Source: Liolophura sinensis (Eukaryota; Mollusca; Polyplacophora; Chitonida; Chitonidae). From it: a stretch of 64,000 nt of DNA. How positions within the stretch are numbered: the stretch's first letter is position 1; each line of letters starts with the position of its first letter. The position numbers and the translations under genes are program-made. The stretch is from NCBI RefSeq assembly GCF_032854445.1, contig NC_088300.1:2728001-2792000 (forward strand), in the 5' to 3' direction. Under the pieces are notes generated by a model. It made no database searches. It was not told where the DNA came from and saw nothing but the letters and a program-made list of their open reading frames with translations. Positions 50,392 through 62,700 of this stretch are shown one piece after another.

Positions 50392-52114
50392 AAATAACAG
50401 AATAGGGAAAAGGTTCTGACTACAACCACAACTTTGACGTGAACCATGACGTGCTCAAGAGTTCCAAGAAGCTGTTCTCGCAAGTTCACGTGCGGAAGCC
50501 TGTTAACCAATTAACCAATCAGAAGTCATCGTTTTGAACAGCCGAATGTCGTTGGTATACTTGACATATGTGACGATTCCGCTGCCATGCTGACTATCTA
50601 TTGGACGCCTGATGTGACGCTATAGACAAACGAGATTCTGCGAGACTACTAACAACTGGGGTCTTTGTAACAATTGTAAATGTTCCAGCGGCGTACATAC
50701 GTTGTATACGTTAATTAAGTATGTGTCACAGTTGACTCCAAACAGTATTATGAAGTCATACCAAATTCGATCTATGTTGAATGTCACCATACAGATCAGG
50801 AGATTATGTGTTTAATTTATTTACTGATCAGATTATCATTATTATTATTATCGTTGACTGAATCCATTCTTAATTAATATACATACATATGTTTGTCAGC
50901 CGGTTACAGTGTGTTTGAAACAGGTTAAATTGTTATCGTTTAATTTATAAGTAAAAATACATATTTTACTTTGATATTAATTAACGCGCGCCTATGTATT
51001 TCCCGTTGTCTTGACTTTGGGGTTTTGATTATAGCGTGTTCATGAGCTTGCGCAGAAAGTATTTAACTCCTGTGCGCAGAAAATACCGAGAGATTCATGA
51101 AACACATTTGCATTTTCTACTTTTATATGAAAAAAGATTAGACTATTTTTGTATTAAAAAAACTCCTGTTCACTGAAATGCATTCATGAATTTAAATTAG
51201 GCAGGTGAAATGGCTGGTTGCAAGGAAAGTTAAAACACATTATCACATATAGTAATATCCACGATGTTGGTTTTGTACTTTAAGTCCTTGCAGACATTAT
51301 GCTTCAAAAGCTTTCCAATATCGACGACGATGTTTTGTAGTTCGAAGTGTTCGCAGGAATTATGCATCAAAAGCTTTTCCAATAGCGACGACGAATGACA
51401 TTCCATTAGTAAAAGGAAATGTTCTGTTCATTACAGCGCAAAAATTGGGCTGTAAATAATAACTCTATTACCTTATTAAATTTATCTGTCGACTGTTTAG
51501 GAATGGAGTAATGTTTTCTTTTTTATTTATGGCTGTGTTTGATCGTGTAAGTCAGTGACCTATAGGTGTACAAGTTACCAGGTATTTCAACAAGATCCAA
51601 TCAACTAGCCAACATGCCTTCGGAAGACGCTGTTATATATATCCGATGTGGCGTTCAACACAAATCAAACGCATGGATATATACTTAATCAGTGGAAATC
51701 GAATGTTGCCAGCACTTGCAGATGGGACATCGGGTGTAGAGTGTATTGCGAACTTTTTTGCTCTATATATACATAGGAGTTAATGCTTCTGAAACAAAGC
51801 CTGTACTAGTTGTTGTTTTACTTGGATGTACATGTAGTTCTGGCTGGATTCAGGGTTAACCAGTGCACTTCGTTCTGCTTTTCTGTTCAATCGATTACTC
51901 GTGTTGGATCCTGGTTGTGAAGTTTGCTGAGGAAACTTAAATGTTAAATAAAAGAGCTGTTCTAATGATCACGGCATATACAGTGTATGCCTTTGTCCTT
52001 TTTCTTTTTGTTCGTGTGTACATCTGTTTGTATTCCTTGTCAAGAATGGACGTCAAATAAATGGGTGTTAGGCATGTTGTGCTGTTGTGCAATAGCAAAA
52101 GAAAAAAGTCATTC
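50392..52114. other. Intergenic, unique AT-rich sequence
   Basis: No gene or clear repeat apart from a local duplication of GCTTT(C/T)CCAATA(T/G)CGACGACGA at about 51310 and 51372. Confidence 0.5.
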
Positions 52115-52350
52115 TAAAAAAATTGTTGAATCTAACAACGTCTGTTGTCTGAATGATGCTAAAATGTATTCTACTGATACAGCTGCTTATTCTGTTATAA
52201 CTATAGCACATCATCTTTTATTTCAACATAAAGATTTTATTAGACAAACAAAATATTATGTTGAATATGACACATTGTTATGTTATAAAAACAGATTTCA
52301 ATCCATAGCATCACTCAGACAACACACTGTGTTAAAATTAACAGATTACT
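52115..52350. mobile_element. Palindromic MITE, copy 1
   Basis: Inverted arms share GTTGTCTGA(A/G)TGATGCTA: left near 52140-52160, right on the other strand near 52290-52325. A second, longer copy is at 54702-55322. The ~120-codon frame across it is incidental. Confidence 0.65.
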
Positions 52351-52679
52351 GGGAGTAGGCGGGGGTGGGTGGGTGGGGCGTGGCGTTTGGAGTGCAGCTT
52401 CAACCGTCTATATGCATGAAAACGTCTCTCTGAAGTACTGGACTCTCAAATACACATGTCATATCTGACATCTGCACTTCGGATTTCTCTGTTCTCTCTA
52501 CTATTATTCCTCATCGAGATCTAAATTATAGAATTACACCATTATAATTGTTTCGGTATTTATCAAATCCCGCCCCCTCAACATTAACTTCAAGGGAAAT
52601 AATTCGCCACGCTAAAATATTTGCCGATGTGGCGGAAAGCCATAATCATTCATTCAACAATACCTTCAGCACCTCTATA

Positions 52680-53135
52680 CACTGTTAAGAGAAAACGGTC
52701 AAAACTACCACAAACACTAGGGTCAGATGTGACCCTGATATTCAGGGTATAGACATGACCAACTCCAAATACTAGGGTCACTTGTCAAACCCTGTAATTT
52801 AGGGTCACGTGAAAATAAGGGTTGACCTATCCCATGAATAAGAATGACATAATCCTAAAATCTAGGGTTACTGGGCACCATTAAATAGAGTGAGTGAGCG
52901 AGTGGGTGTTTGGGGTTTAATGTCGCACTTAACAATTGTGTTTGCAACCCTAAAAATGAGGGTCCCAAATATACAGGGTCATTGTTCCAGTCCTAAAAAT
53001 CTGTCTTGTTTAGAACAATCACCCTTGTTGTTAGCGTCAAACAAATCGACCCTTATTTTCCGATCATATATTTCAGGGTCAGTTTGCTTGCGACATGAAA
53101 ATTTGGGTCGAGCTGACCCTAAAATTTTGACAGTG
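52680..53135. mobile_element. CACTG-ended TIR element with subterminal AGGGTC repeats
   Basis: Left end CACTGTTAAGAG, right end on the other strand CACTGTCAAAATTTTAGGG; TA dinucleotides flank both ends (52678-52679, 53136-53137). About a dozen AGGGTC/GACCCT motifs in both orientations fill the 456 bp. Ends and motif clustering resemble CACTA/EnSpm elements, while the TA flank would also suit Tc1/mariner. No coding sequence. Confidence 0.55.
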
Positions 53136-53689
53136 TACACACACAGGGGATACAATCTATGGGATATTTCGTCCCTTGAGTTCCTTGAACTTTTAATTAC
53201 ATGTAGTAACATCTTTAATATGGGGTTTGGGGAAACTATCGACCAAGTATTCATAATCTGACGAGTACAAATTGTGCCCTCCTTTTCGCTGACCTATGTC
53301 TGTTCTCGCATAGATGCGACATGTAGAAATAAACAGTAAGCTCGATCTTTTTGTTCACTTGACGACATATTGATGATCTGCTAACTTTAAATATTTAGTA
53401 TACATGGCAAAGTCTGTAAAAGGCTTTTACCACCTTCGCTGGATTTAAAGGACACTAGATAATACACAGATGGGACATCGTACCTTGAGTTGTATTTGTA
53501 TAAAAACCCCAACAACCTCATATCAAGCTGGCATTATGACAACAGGGATGGTTTCAAGTTTGAAATTGCAAATTATTCTTGCTTGTATAGTAATATAGCG
53601 AAGCGTCTCCATATGTCAGTAACTTGCTACTGTTTAAGCACTGACATGAACAGCTTTAGAATAAAACTGTGACTTCAGTGAACTGACAA

Positions 53690-54455
53690 GAGGCCGTATT
53701 TCACCGGTTACGTGTGGCCATTTGCCAGCTATCACACTGCCGTCGCTGCTCTGGTTTTACAGTGTGCGCTGTACGTCTATCACACTGCCGTCGCTGTTCT
53801 GGTTTTACTCTGTACGCTGTACGTCTATCACAGCCGTCGCTGCTCTGGTTTTACAGTCTACGCTGTACGTCTACCGCATAGTCGTCGCTGTTCTGGTTTT
53901 ACTCTTTACGATGTACGTCTATCACTCAGTCGTTGCTGCTCTGGTTTTACTCTCTGTACTGTACGTCTATCAAATTGCCGTCGCTGCTCTGGTTTTACTC
54001 TCTGTACTGTACGTCTATCAAACTGCCGTTGCTGCTCTGGTTTTACAGTGTACGCTGTACGTCTATCACACTGCCGTCGCTGCTCTGGCTTTACTCTCTA
54101 CGTTGTACGTTTATCACACTGTCGTCGCTGCTCTGGTTTTACTCTCTATGCTGTACGTCTTTAATTAGAGGTCATATTTCACCGGTTACGTGTGGCCATT
54201 TGCCAGCTATCACACAGCCGTCGCTGCTCTGGGTTTACTGTCTACGCTGTACGTCTGTCGCACTGCCGTCGCTGCTCTGGTGTTACTCTCTATACTGTAC
54301 GTCTATCAAACTGCCGTCGCTGCTCTGGTTTTACTCTCTACGCTGTACGTCTATCACACAGCCGTCGCTGCTCTGGCTTTACTCTTTACGTTGTACGTCT
54401 ATCGCACTGTCGTCGCTGCTCTGGTTTTACTCTCTACGCTGTACGTCTTTAATTA
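53690..54455. repeat. 48-bp minisatellite within a larger direct duplication
   Basis: Units of TATCACACTGCCGTCGCTGC, TCTGGTTTTACTCTCTACG, CTGTACGTC. Block 1 (53690-54167, about nine units) and block 2 (54168-54455, about five units) each begin with the same leader TTTCACCGGTTACGTGTGGC and end in TTTAATTA. Since 48 is a multiple of three and the unit lacks stops in all three plus frames, overlapping long open frames result. Confidence 0.93.
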
Positions 54456-54701
54456 TAATGTACATATCTCGCCTTGTAGCATTTGTCAGATTTTGTGCGA
54501 TTTCAATCAACGTCAGGAAAAAAACTATAATGTCAAGGATATTTCATCAAACGCCTTCACTTTAAGTTTCTTAATCTTACGACCACCCGTATGTTGCGGA
54601 CAGACCTTTCCATGTACCGGTGCGACCAGAGAGGAAGGCACTCTGTAGCCACTACACGAAGGCCAGAGGCAACTGCATGCATATTTTAAGTACTCAGAAA
54701 A

Positions 54702-55322
54702 TTAATGTGTTAATTTTACCAGAACGTCTGTTCTATGAGTGACGCTAGAATGTATTCTGTTATTTATAATAATATTCTGTCATACTCAACATAACATCCT
54801 GTTGTCTTGATACAATCTTTATGTTACAGTAATAGAGTGAGTGGGTGAGTTAGTGCTTAAGATTTAACGTCGTAGTTAACAATTTTTCAGTCATATGTCG
54901 ACGAGAAGTCCTTAAAGGGCATTTACGTGTAATACGCGTCCTTGTTGCAGGACGGATTTCCACTGCTCTTTTATCTAGTGCTGCTTCACTAAGACAACTT
55001 ACCGAAGGCAAGTCAGCCAACCTACCCGAGCCATTATACTGACACGAGTCAACCAGTCGCACTATCCTCTTAATACTGAACGTCAAGCGAGGAAGCTACA
55101 ACTTCCTCTTTTAAGGTGCTAGGTGTGACCCGACCCAAGACTGACCCTGGATCTGCCGCTCTCGAAGCGGACGCTCAACCAGCTGAGCATTCGGGGCTGT
55201 TTTGAATTAATACATTATGTGTGTTATACTTAACAGAATAATCTGCTGCAATAACAGAATACATTCTATAGCATCACTCAGACAACAGGCTTTCTGTTAA
55301 AACTGAAAGATTAATTTTTTGA
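54702..55322. mobile_element. Palindromic MITE, copy 2, split by a nested SINE
   Basis: Left arm (54702-54830) and right arm (55200-55322) are inverted over about 100 bp. Matched blocks are CTGTT(C/G)T(A/C)TGAGTGA(C/T)GCTA, GAATGTATTCTGTTATT and TATTCTGT(C/T)A. The family-2 SINE lies between the arms. Confidence 0.7.
54836..55197 (-). mobile_element. SINE family 2, full-length copy
   Basis: Antisense. tRNA-like head GCCCCGAATGCTCAGCTGGT with A-box TGCTCAGCTGGTTGAGCG and B-box-like GGGTCAGTCTTGGGTC. The long body (ACTTGCCTTCGGTAAGTTGT, GGAAATCCGTCCTGCAACAA) is followed by the tail AACTACGACGTTAAATCTTA with CACTCACT-type end. Related pieces are at 41350, 45150, 47821 and 52890, and a tail-like GGCGTTAAACCCCAGACACT at about 61349. 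Confidence 0.85.
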
Positions 55323-55505
55323 GGGACATAGCTTACATAATGTTCTCTAATCCAGATGTTCAGTGGTTTGCGATTTTCACCAATGTATGCATGTTGACAT
55401 GTATGCATGTTCCGAATAAAACTCAAAAGGGAGGTATACTTAATCTACAAAACTTTTCCATACAAATAAACCAAATAGCTTCAGAACACAGGCGGAATTA
55501 TATCT

Positions 55506-55539
55506 TATAGGCCTACTCTACACACTGTGTAGGCCTATA
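55506..55539. repeat. 11-bp-stem inverted repeat
   Basis: TATAGGCCTAC and GTAGGCCTATA with a 12-base loop. Confidence 0.8.
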
Positions 55540-55564
55540 ATTAAGTTACTTCACCATAGGATCG

Positions 55565-55748
55565 AGGGGCCTCCGTGACCAAGTGGTTAGCGTGCTAGCA
55601 CAAAAGAGTATCCCAGCAGCCTCTCACCAATGTGGTCGCTCATGCTCTTGCTGGTTTCCTCTCTGCCCTGGTTCCTCCCACCATGCATTCTGCTGGCCGC
55701 CATCGTATAAGTGAAATAGGCCTGATCTTAAGTAAAGCGTAAAACCGT
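55565..55748 (+). mobile_element. SINE family 1, diverged copy
   Basis: Head GGGGCCTCCGTGACCAAGTG, then CCTCTCACCAATGTGGTCGC and GCTGGCCGCCATCGTATAAG; a middle segment is deleted and the tail is degraded. Confidence 0.8.
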
Positions 55749-56722
55749 ACATATCAGACAAATACATAAATACAGCAAGAAAGCAAAGGTAGACCAAGAG
55801 AAAGGCAAGTCACATCCGTTATGCTAACCTACTTGATTCATGCATTACCGGTAGCCTTATAGAGGGCCAAGATCTCCAGTACCCCTTACCTAGCTCATTG
55901 TGGACTTTTCTTTTTTGGCCTCTGACCAACTGGTTTCTCTGCTCAGTCCAGTTTTCACCTATCAAACTGTTAAAAGTCGGCTTCACTTCACTGCAGTTCC
56001 ATATGATATATGCTCAGCTTCAACCCAAATAGAATTGTCGGATTCACTTCGTTACAACTACATGTTAGGCCTGCCATAATGCTGTCAACTTTCGGAAAAA
56101 CTTCATACGCCTCGTTTTTGCGTACTGATGTAGACCTACATCCTCAACGCTACGGAAAGTACATGCAAGCCTAAAGTTACATTATATATTTATTTGATTG
56201 GTGTTTTACGTCGTAAAAGTTAATCAACTTCACATGTTCTGTCTTCTCTCTCGAATTTGAAATACAGGCCCCTAGGCCTACATAGTTTACCCCTTTCTTA
56301 CTCCGAACTTTGATGAAGCTATTCCTAAATGAAGGGAGGTAACTCTAAGTTACAAGGAATGGAGTATCGTCAGTTCCGTAAAACGGATGTAATATAGCTT
56401 CAGTCCCCCCAAAACGTTAACAAGACAAGTCAAGGTGAGTTATTAAATGTTCCTTTGTTGTTGTCAACGCATCTTTATGATACCATTAACTGCGCAAGAA
56501 TGTTTGTGGTCATCGTCTTCTTCCAATCGGGATATTCTAACCGGAAGTCGACGGAATTACCCGAAGGTCATCGGTAACCCATCATGGCGGGTTTCAAGAC
56601 ATTCGTAGATATCAGGAGCATATAATTGTTATTATGACTTAAATGAAATCATTCTTTGTCGATTATTGTACCTGGGGGACACTGTAGAGGATTCTACCTT
56701 GAAGAAATGAGCTGACAGGATC
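55749..56722. other. Upstream region of USP34
   Basis: Unique sequence with a SINE-1 tail fragment at about 56190-56220. ATCATGGCGG at 56581-56590 resembles the YY1 core (ATGGCGG) often seen near starts of housekeeping genes. The promoter is presumably within the last 300 bp. Confidence 0.4.
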
Positions 56723-56765
56723 ATGTGTGACGTTTGTTCGGATGTGGTATTGCTGTTGGAAACTC
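56723..56765 (+). CDS. USP34: USP34 exon 1 with start codon
   Basis: ATG gives MCDVCSDVVLLLET, aligning with the vertebrate MCENCADLVEVLNE. Donor ACTC|GTGGGT is modest but gives the right phase for exon 2; a nearby GG|GTACCC does not. Confidence 0.8.
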
Positions 56766-59700
56766 GTGGGTACCCCCATTCTGTTTTGTGTTTTTGTGTT
56801 CCCCGCCATATACCCATTGCTTTGTCATACTGATGCAAGGTTGTGTCCTAAATGTCAGTACGACCCAGTCTGAAACGATCGCGTGGTCGGAACGTATAGT
56901 CTAATGCCGAACAATGCAATAAACCATTGTGTCTGATCACAATCCGTCCTGGCCGATCTTAAATACTTAGTTCTACCATTTAAAGACCATACGGATATAG
57001 GAAATTGGTCCACCATAATTTGTATTTATATTTATATATATATAGGCCTGCACACGTAACTATTTATAGCAGAAATCCGGCTGGTACTGCCAGAGTTTGA
57101 ACCAAGCAGGCGTGTGGAATTTCTGTGTGACAACCGCGTGTGAGCCACTGGGCACTACTTATTCTTACATATGTCTGACTTACATGGAGGAAAACAAAGT
57201 CACTGTTTGAAATTGGTTGACTTATAGGTCAAATACATTTTCAGCCCAAGAGGTGGAAGAAGCAATATAGCAAATTGGAATGTAGAAACCAATGCCGTCT
57301 GAGGAATGGAAATGGGTAGGCCCAGGTGGTTGTTTCACTCCTCCGTTTATCATGGGATGGTTATGTATCATGGCAACAGGAGAGGCCAATGGTAAACCGT
57401 ATACTGTTTTACACCAAGTTAGATAAGTCCTTTCTAAACAGTGTCTCCTGTCAAAAATGTGTGTGGCTTTTACCTTTCACCTCGGCTGCACAGGCAACAT
57501 CTATGCATTTTCCATTCAGTATTCACATTCCAGCTCCAAATTCACAACACAGCAAACTATTTCTTAATATTTCACATGCGTGCTGTCAGAAACAAAAACC
57601 TTGAAAAGTCCCATAAGTGTATTTAGCGCAGCATGGCAGTGGATATATCATGGCTGTGTTGTGAACTTTGGGGCTGGTGTGCCATTACAGAGTGGAATAT
57701 ATATGAGATACTGCCCGTATGGCCAAGCTGAAAGGTAAGAGCCATTGTTGACAGCAGACATCATTTAGAAAAGTCTCACAGGACTTGGTTTGAAACCGTG
57801 TGTGGTTTACCGTTTGCTTCTCTTGTGGATATTGTACTTCATTATAAGAGAGGAGTGAAGTGACCACCTCGAGCTAAGAAACAGGTTATATATACTTATC
57901 ATCCTTCATTGACACTCATTAAAGGGTGACCCAGCATTACAGGTGGGATTGCAGTTGAAGTGAAAACCAGCATCTTGTCGCTCTGTGTGTACACCAAACA
58001 TTCTAATTCATTTGGTTTTCAGCTGCCTATGTTAATGTTAACACCTTCATTTTATATGTTTGAACCCTTCTCCTGCTGCCTTATCAAACCTGAGAATAAG
58101 CAGCAGGATTAGGATAACACCCTTCAACAAATAGTATTTTAATAGCTGTTGGGTATAGGAGGAAACTGCCTATAAATAACATTTTATCTGTTGTGGTGGG
58201 GTGGGGTTTGGGTGGGGTTTGCTAGCTCAATACAATAACCCAGAAGCCACTCATCAATGCAGTCAGTTCACTTGACCTGGATTTCTTGTTTGACATAAGT
58301 GTACTTCACAGTCATGAACTGTCAGATATTGGAATATAAACCGTCTTTCTCTTCCATATATGAAAACTAAAAGTCATCATAAAATTTAGTATTTTTCAAG
58401 CGACACATTTTGCTGTTCTCCGATGATTTGTGCAGAACTCAAAGACTGCTTATTCCTGCCTTATGTCAAGAACTTCAGGTAGTAAGTGGAAATGCCATGG
58501 TATGCTTACCAAAACTTACCAGTGGACTGGGATTGATGTTTACTGTATCCTCTCATCAATGCAAGTTCAAGCCTAACTTATGCTGGCTTCATTTCTGGTC
58601 ATACATGCATAGAAAGATCTGCACCCTGCAGATGGTCGGGGGTTTCCCACAGGCTCTACCTGGTTTCCTACACCATAAACCTCCCCATATTAGTGAAATA
58701 TTCTTTCAATTACATGTATGAGCATAAAACATACAGCTTTATGCACATATATTTAGCAGTAAGGTGATCGTGAAAAAAAAAAAAAAGACGTGAAAACTGC
58801 CAATACAAGGATATTTCCCAGTTCCAATGATGAAATGGGTATAGCTGTTTTGTATCACTCATCATTTTTTATAAAGTGTTAACTGTTTGTCTTACGACTT
58901 TTGTTTTAGATGATGACCGACAGCATGTTAGTGGAGGGCTTCAGCTCAACAAACGAGAGGTCATGGCTGTACTGCTGTATGTCGCCTCATGGCCTCAAAG
59001 GTATGAAAACTCATTCCCACTAATTATCTTGACCATACACTGTAGACGCTGCTTTATGGATGTCTGATAAATTGTGCAAAAGTTACAGGATTTTCACTGG
59101 AGTGAAGCAAGTGGATTTCTGCGGTGTGCAGATAAACTAGAACTGTTTTTGATATTTGATCACCTTTTTTTGTGCACATTAATTGGGATATAGAGAACCT
59201 TTTTTTTTTTCCTTTCAGGCAGTGTATGTGTTGCTACAAAGACTTTAAAAATTTTGAACGGTTCAACAATATAGTTCAGGTCATCCTGAGTATAGCTATA
59301 CGAGCAATACAGACTCTGCCAGAGGACTATGAATTGGAACTGGTAAAAGAAAGCCAAAAGAAAGAACTTGCTGAGAAAGAAAAATTGTCTAATGGGGAGA
59401 AAGACAAAGAAAAGTCACATGATGATGATGGGGAGGATGTTATTGGGGAGGACGAAGATGAAGAATTCTGGCTGCTGGAGGAAAAAGATAGACTTCTTCA
59501 GTTTGTCACAAAAGTGTTCCTGATGAACTTTCCGCCATATGTGGCATACAAGCACATTGTTCATTCATCGTTGGAGGTATAAAGTATATTTATTGAGTGA
59601 TCAGTGATCCTGGTTTTGCATGACATAAATAATATTTTCAGTCCGTATTACAATTTGTTGAAGGGCTTGTCATGGGAACTGATTGTTTTAATTCTTTTAT

Positions 59701-62700
59701 TTTTTCAAATTATGTCCGCATGACTCCCATGGTTTCTGTTGGTCTATTCCTCAAATTTACTTCTACCCTCCTGCCCAATGTATTGGAGGTGGAACGTTTT
59801 CAGTATGGAATGGCAAAGTGCGATGAACAACAAAAACAAAGTTACATACAGTTAACCGAAATTGTGATAAAGAATAACTGATTGAATTCTTTCATTCTTT
59901 GGCAAAAAAATATGGGATATTAGTTTTCATCACCAGTAGATTATGTCCTATCAGTACTGGGGATACATTGGTACATCTGTCAGAATGCAGAATGTATTGG
60001 CAGCATTTATTATTATTAGTGGATGAAAAATATTCCTCTTTAGGATGTTTAAACAGTCATTTGTATATATCAAATACAAAATTCTGCTAATTCATAACTT
60101 GACTATTATGATGCCAACAGTTCACTCAGCAGATGAAAAAATTGTCATGCCGCGATGGAGGTAGTGTTTCAGTTACTATCAGTATCCATTATCAGAACTT
60201 TGTCCATGGAAAACCCCTCTGCCATCTGCATGTAGGCCTGTGTGATGACGACCCACCAGGTAAATGATCTGTCACCTTTCTTACGTATGTGTAGGATCCT
60301 GATGTTCCCCCCTACCTGGTGAGGAATGTGTGCGTCTTCTGGGACAGTAATGGAATGCAGGCCATGAACCAGTGCTTTGAGAGAGCCACTCCAGAAACTC
60401 TGCCCTTCACTGTGGCACACACCCTCATTACAATTATTGCTAATGTAAGTACAGCCTACAAGCTTAAATGCTTCCTCATCATTGTCAGTCTTGCTGATGT
60501 CAGTTCATTTCACCTTTGTAGCTTCTCACTAATGAGATATTCCACTCACCATTATGTTTGCGGATGTGAGCTCCTCCTCATCATAATTTAATTATAGCGT
60601 TGATAATCTTATCTTTGCGTTAATGTGACATGTTTTGCATTTTAATGGAACTGCAGTAATTAATTGATTTCCCGTGACATTTACAGCTGCGGTTGTGGAT
60701 GAACATACCTACGGTGATGCAATATATCATCCCTCTGAAGACGGCTGTTATCAGGTAGGTGTAACTTGGTGAAATGGTGAAATTAATAGATTAGTCTATC
60801 CATTGATAATTTAGAGAACTTGTTATGGTGTTTTGTATTGATTAATTTTGGCTATCAATCTCCAACATAAGCAGTTTGGTAGTGTGTCCACCATAGTGGT
60901 GTTACCCTTGATGTTAATATTTATGAAGAATTTTTGACGCCATATTGTCCAGTATAAACAGACTGTTCAGGGTCCATCTTTTGCCCCTGTTTGCAGGTAC
61001 ATGTGTAAATTGTCAGATAAGGACCTGCGCATGGCAGGAACACGCAACATGACAGACCTGATGTGGGCTGCCGTCAAGGAGCCTCTAGATACACATTTCA
61101 CATTTGACAAGGAAGGCCTTGACCTGGCCTTCAAGTACTTCACCTGCTCCACACTGACAATACGATTGGCCGGAATTACACAAATTAATGTAAGTCCGCT
61201 GTTTGACGTTTTTCAGATATTAACATTGTTTCGTGTAAATCCTCACACTTTTGTATCAAGGGAAAGGTAATTTTGACTAGTGTGGAGATATTGAGATCAC
61301 CTGTTCGAAGAGCACATTGCAAAGACATGGCTGAAATACTGAGAATGAGGCGTTAAACCCCAGACACTTATTCATTCAAGGAGGATAATAATTCCTGTCT
61401 CCAGCTCATGCTGGCTTCGTCTCTGGCTGTAAGTGGGAAGGCCTGCCAGCAACCTGTGGATGGACATTCTTTAGAGCCCGGTTTCCTGCCACCATAATGC
61501 TGGCCACTGTCTTAAAAATGAAATATTCTTGAGTACGGCTTAAAACACCAATCAAAAAACTAAATAAATAAATTCCTGTCACAGATATTTTCACTTGTTA
61601 TGTGACAATCAGTTGGGTTTTGTTGTCATTAGATGGAATTTGTTAAAGTTAATAAACTTCTGTGTATTTTCAAGTCCAGATAGTTCCACGTTAACTGACA
61701 GACCATCAGCAATGCAGGGATTAGGGATAGATGCAGTACAACGTTTTAAGTCTTACACATAGCGGACTGTTCAGTCACCATTTGTTGATGCATGATTACA
61801 TTGGTACTTCAGAAATGTAGGTTGTACCATTATTTTCTTGGTCAGCATTGTATCCAATTTGGTGTAGTTAGTGTTATCTGTTCAAGGTTTCCTTTTTACA
61901 TTCCAGAATCAGATTAATATCTACAATGAAAGTTGTAACAATGAGACATTAGCTGATGCAGAAAGGTAAGAAAGGTGTAAATTTTGTTCTCTTTCTTTAG
62001 AAATTTGATTTTGCTGGAGCCCATGGGATTTAAATGAAGATCTAGACTAGGTGTATTTTTGGAACAAATATATTTTGTTGTCAGTTTTGTAAACCTGTTA
62101 AAAAAGAAAGAATTAAAAAGTGTCTTTCTATAGTTGAAAGAAAACACATGTACTTCCTGTATATTACAGGCACATGCAGTTGGATCCTTTGTTCATTGCT
62201 TAGCATGAATCATTACATGTAAATACATGAACTACATCATAGATTCCTGTAACAATTGTGACTTTATTATAGATTCTTATTTCTTTGCTTCTTTTCAGTG
62301 CTGGTAATCAGCTAGCATCTTGGTTGATTGACAGTAAAATCATAGAGCATATATTTGGACCAAATCTCCATGTGGAGGTAACAGAGAAGTATTTCTTGTG
62401 TGTTACAGAGAATGAATAATCTGTTTTAGCTTTGAAAATTGCACTACTCATAGATATCTCTTTCTTTTAGAATGACTAAGAATATTAATGTAGGCCTACC
62501 CTTAGCATCTTAAGATTTTACGGAGGGAAAAGATTTTATTGGGAAAAAATTTCCTGTAGTATTAAAACTTTGACACTCAAGGGTGACAGAGAAAGTTCTT
62601 TTTGTATATAAAGTTTTGAATTTGTTATGTAGTTGGTGTATCTAGCCCATTTCGACACTGTTGTTTGGAGTACCAGTGGTTGCTTTGATGTACAGTGATG

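Noticed and set aside
51987-52358. 123-codon plus-strand open frame
   Set aside because: It spans the palindromic MITE, has no similarity I recognise and no splice or promoter context.
54836-55197. tRNA gene candidate in the SINE heads
   Set aside because: A- and B-box blocks are present but the acceptor stem and full cloverleaf are not; they are the heads of retroposons with long bodies.
59672-59881. 69-codon plus-strand frame between USP34 exons 3 and 4
   Set aside because: No similarity to the missing USP34 segment and no phase-compatible splice sites.
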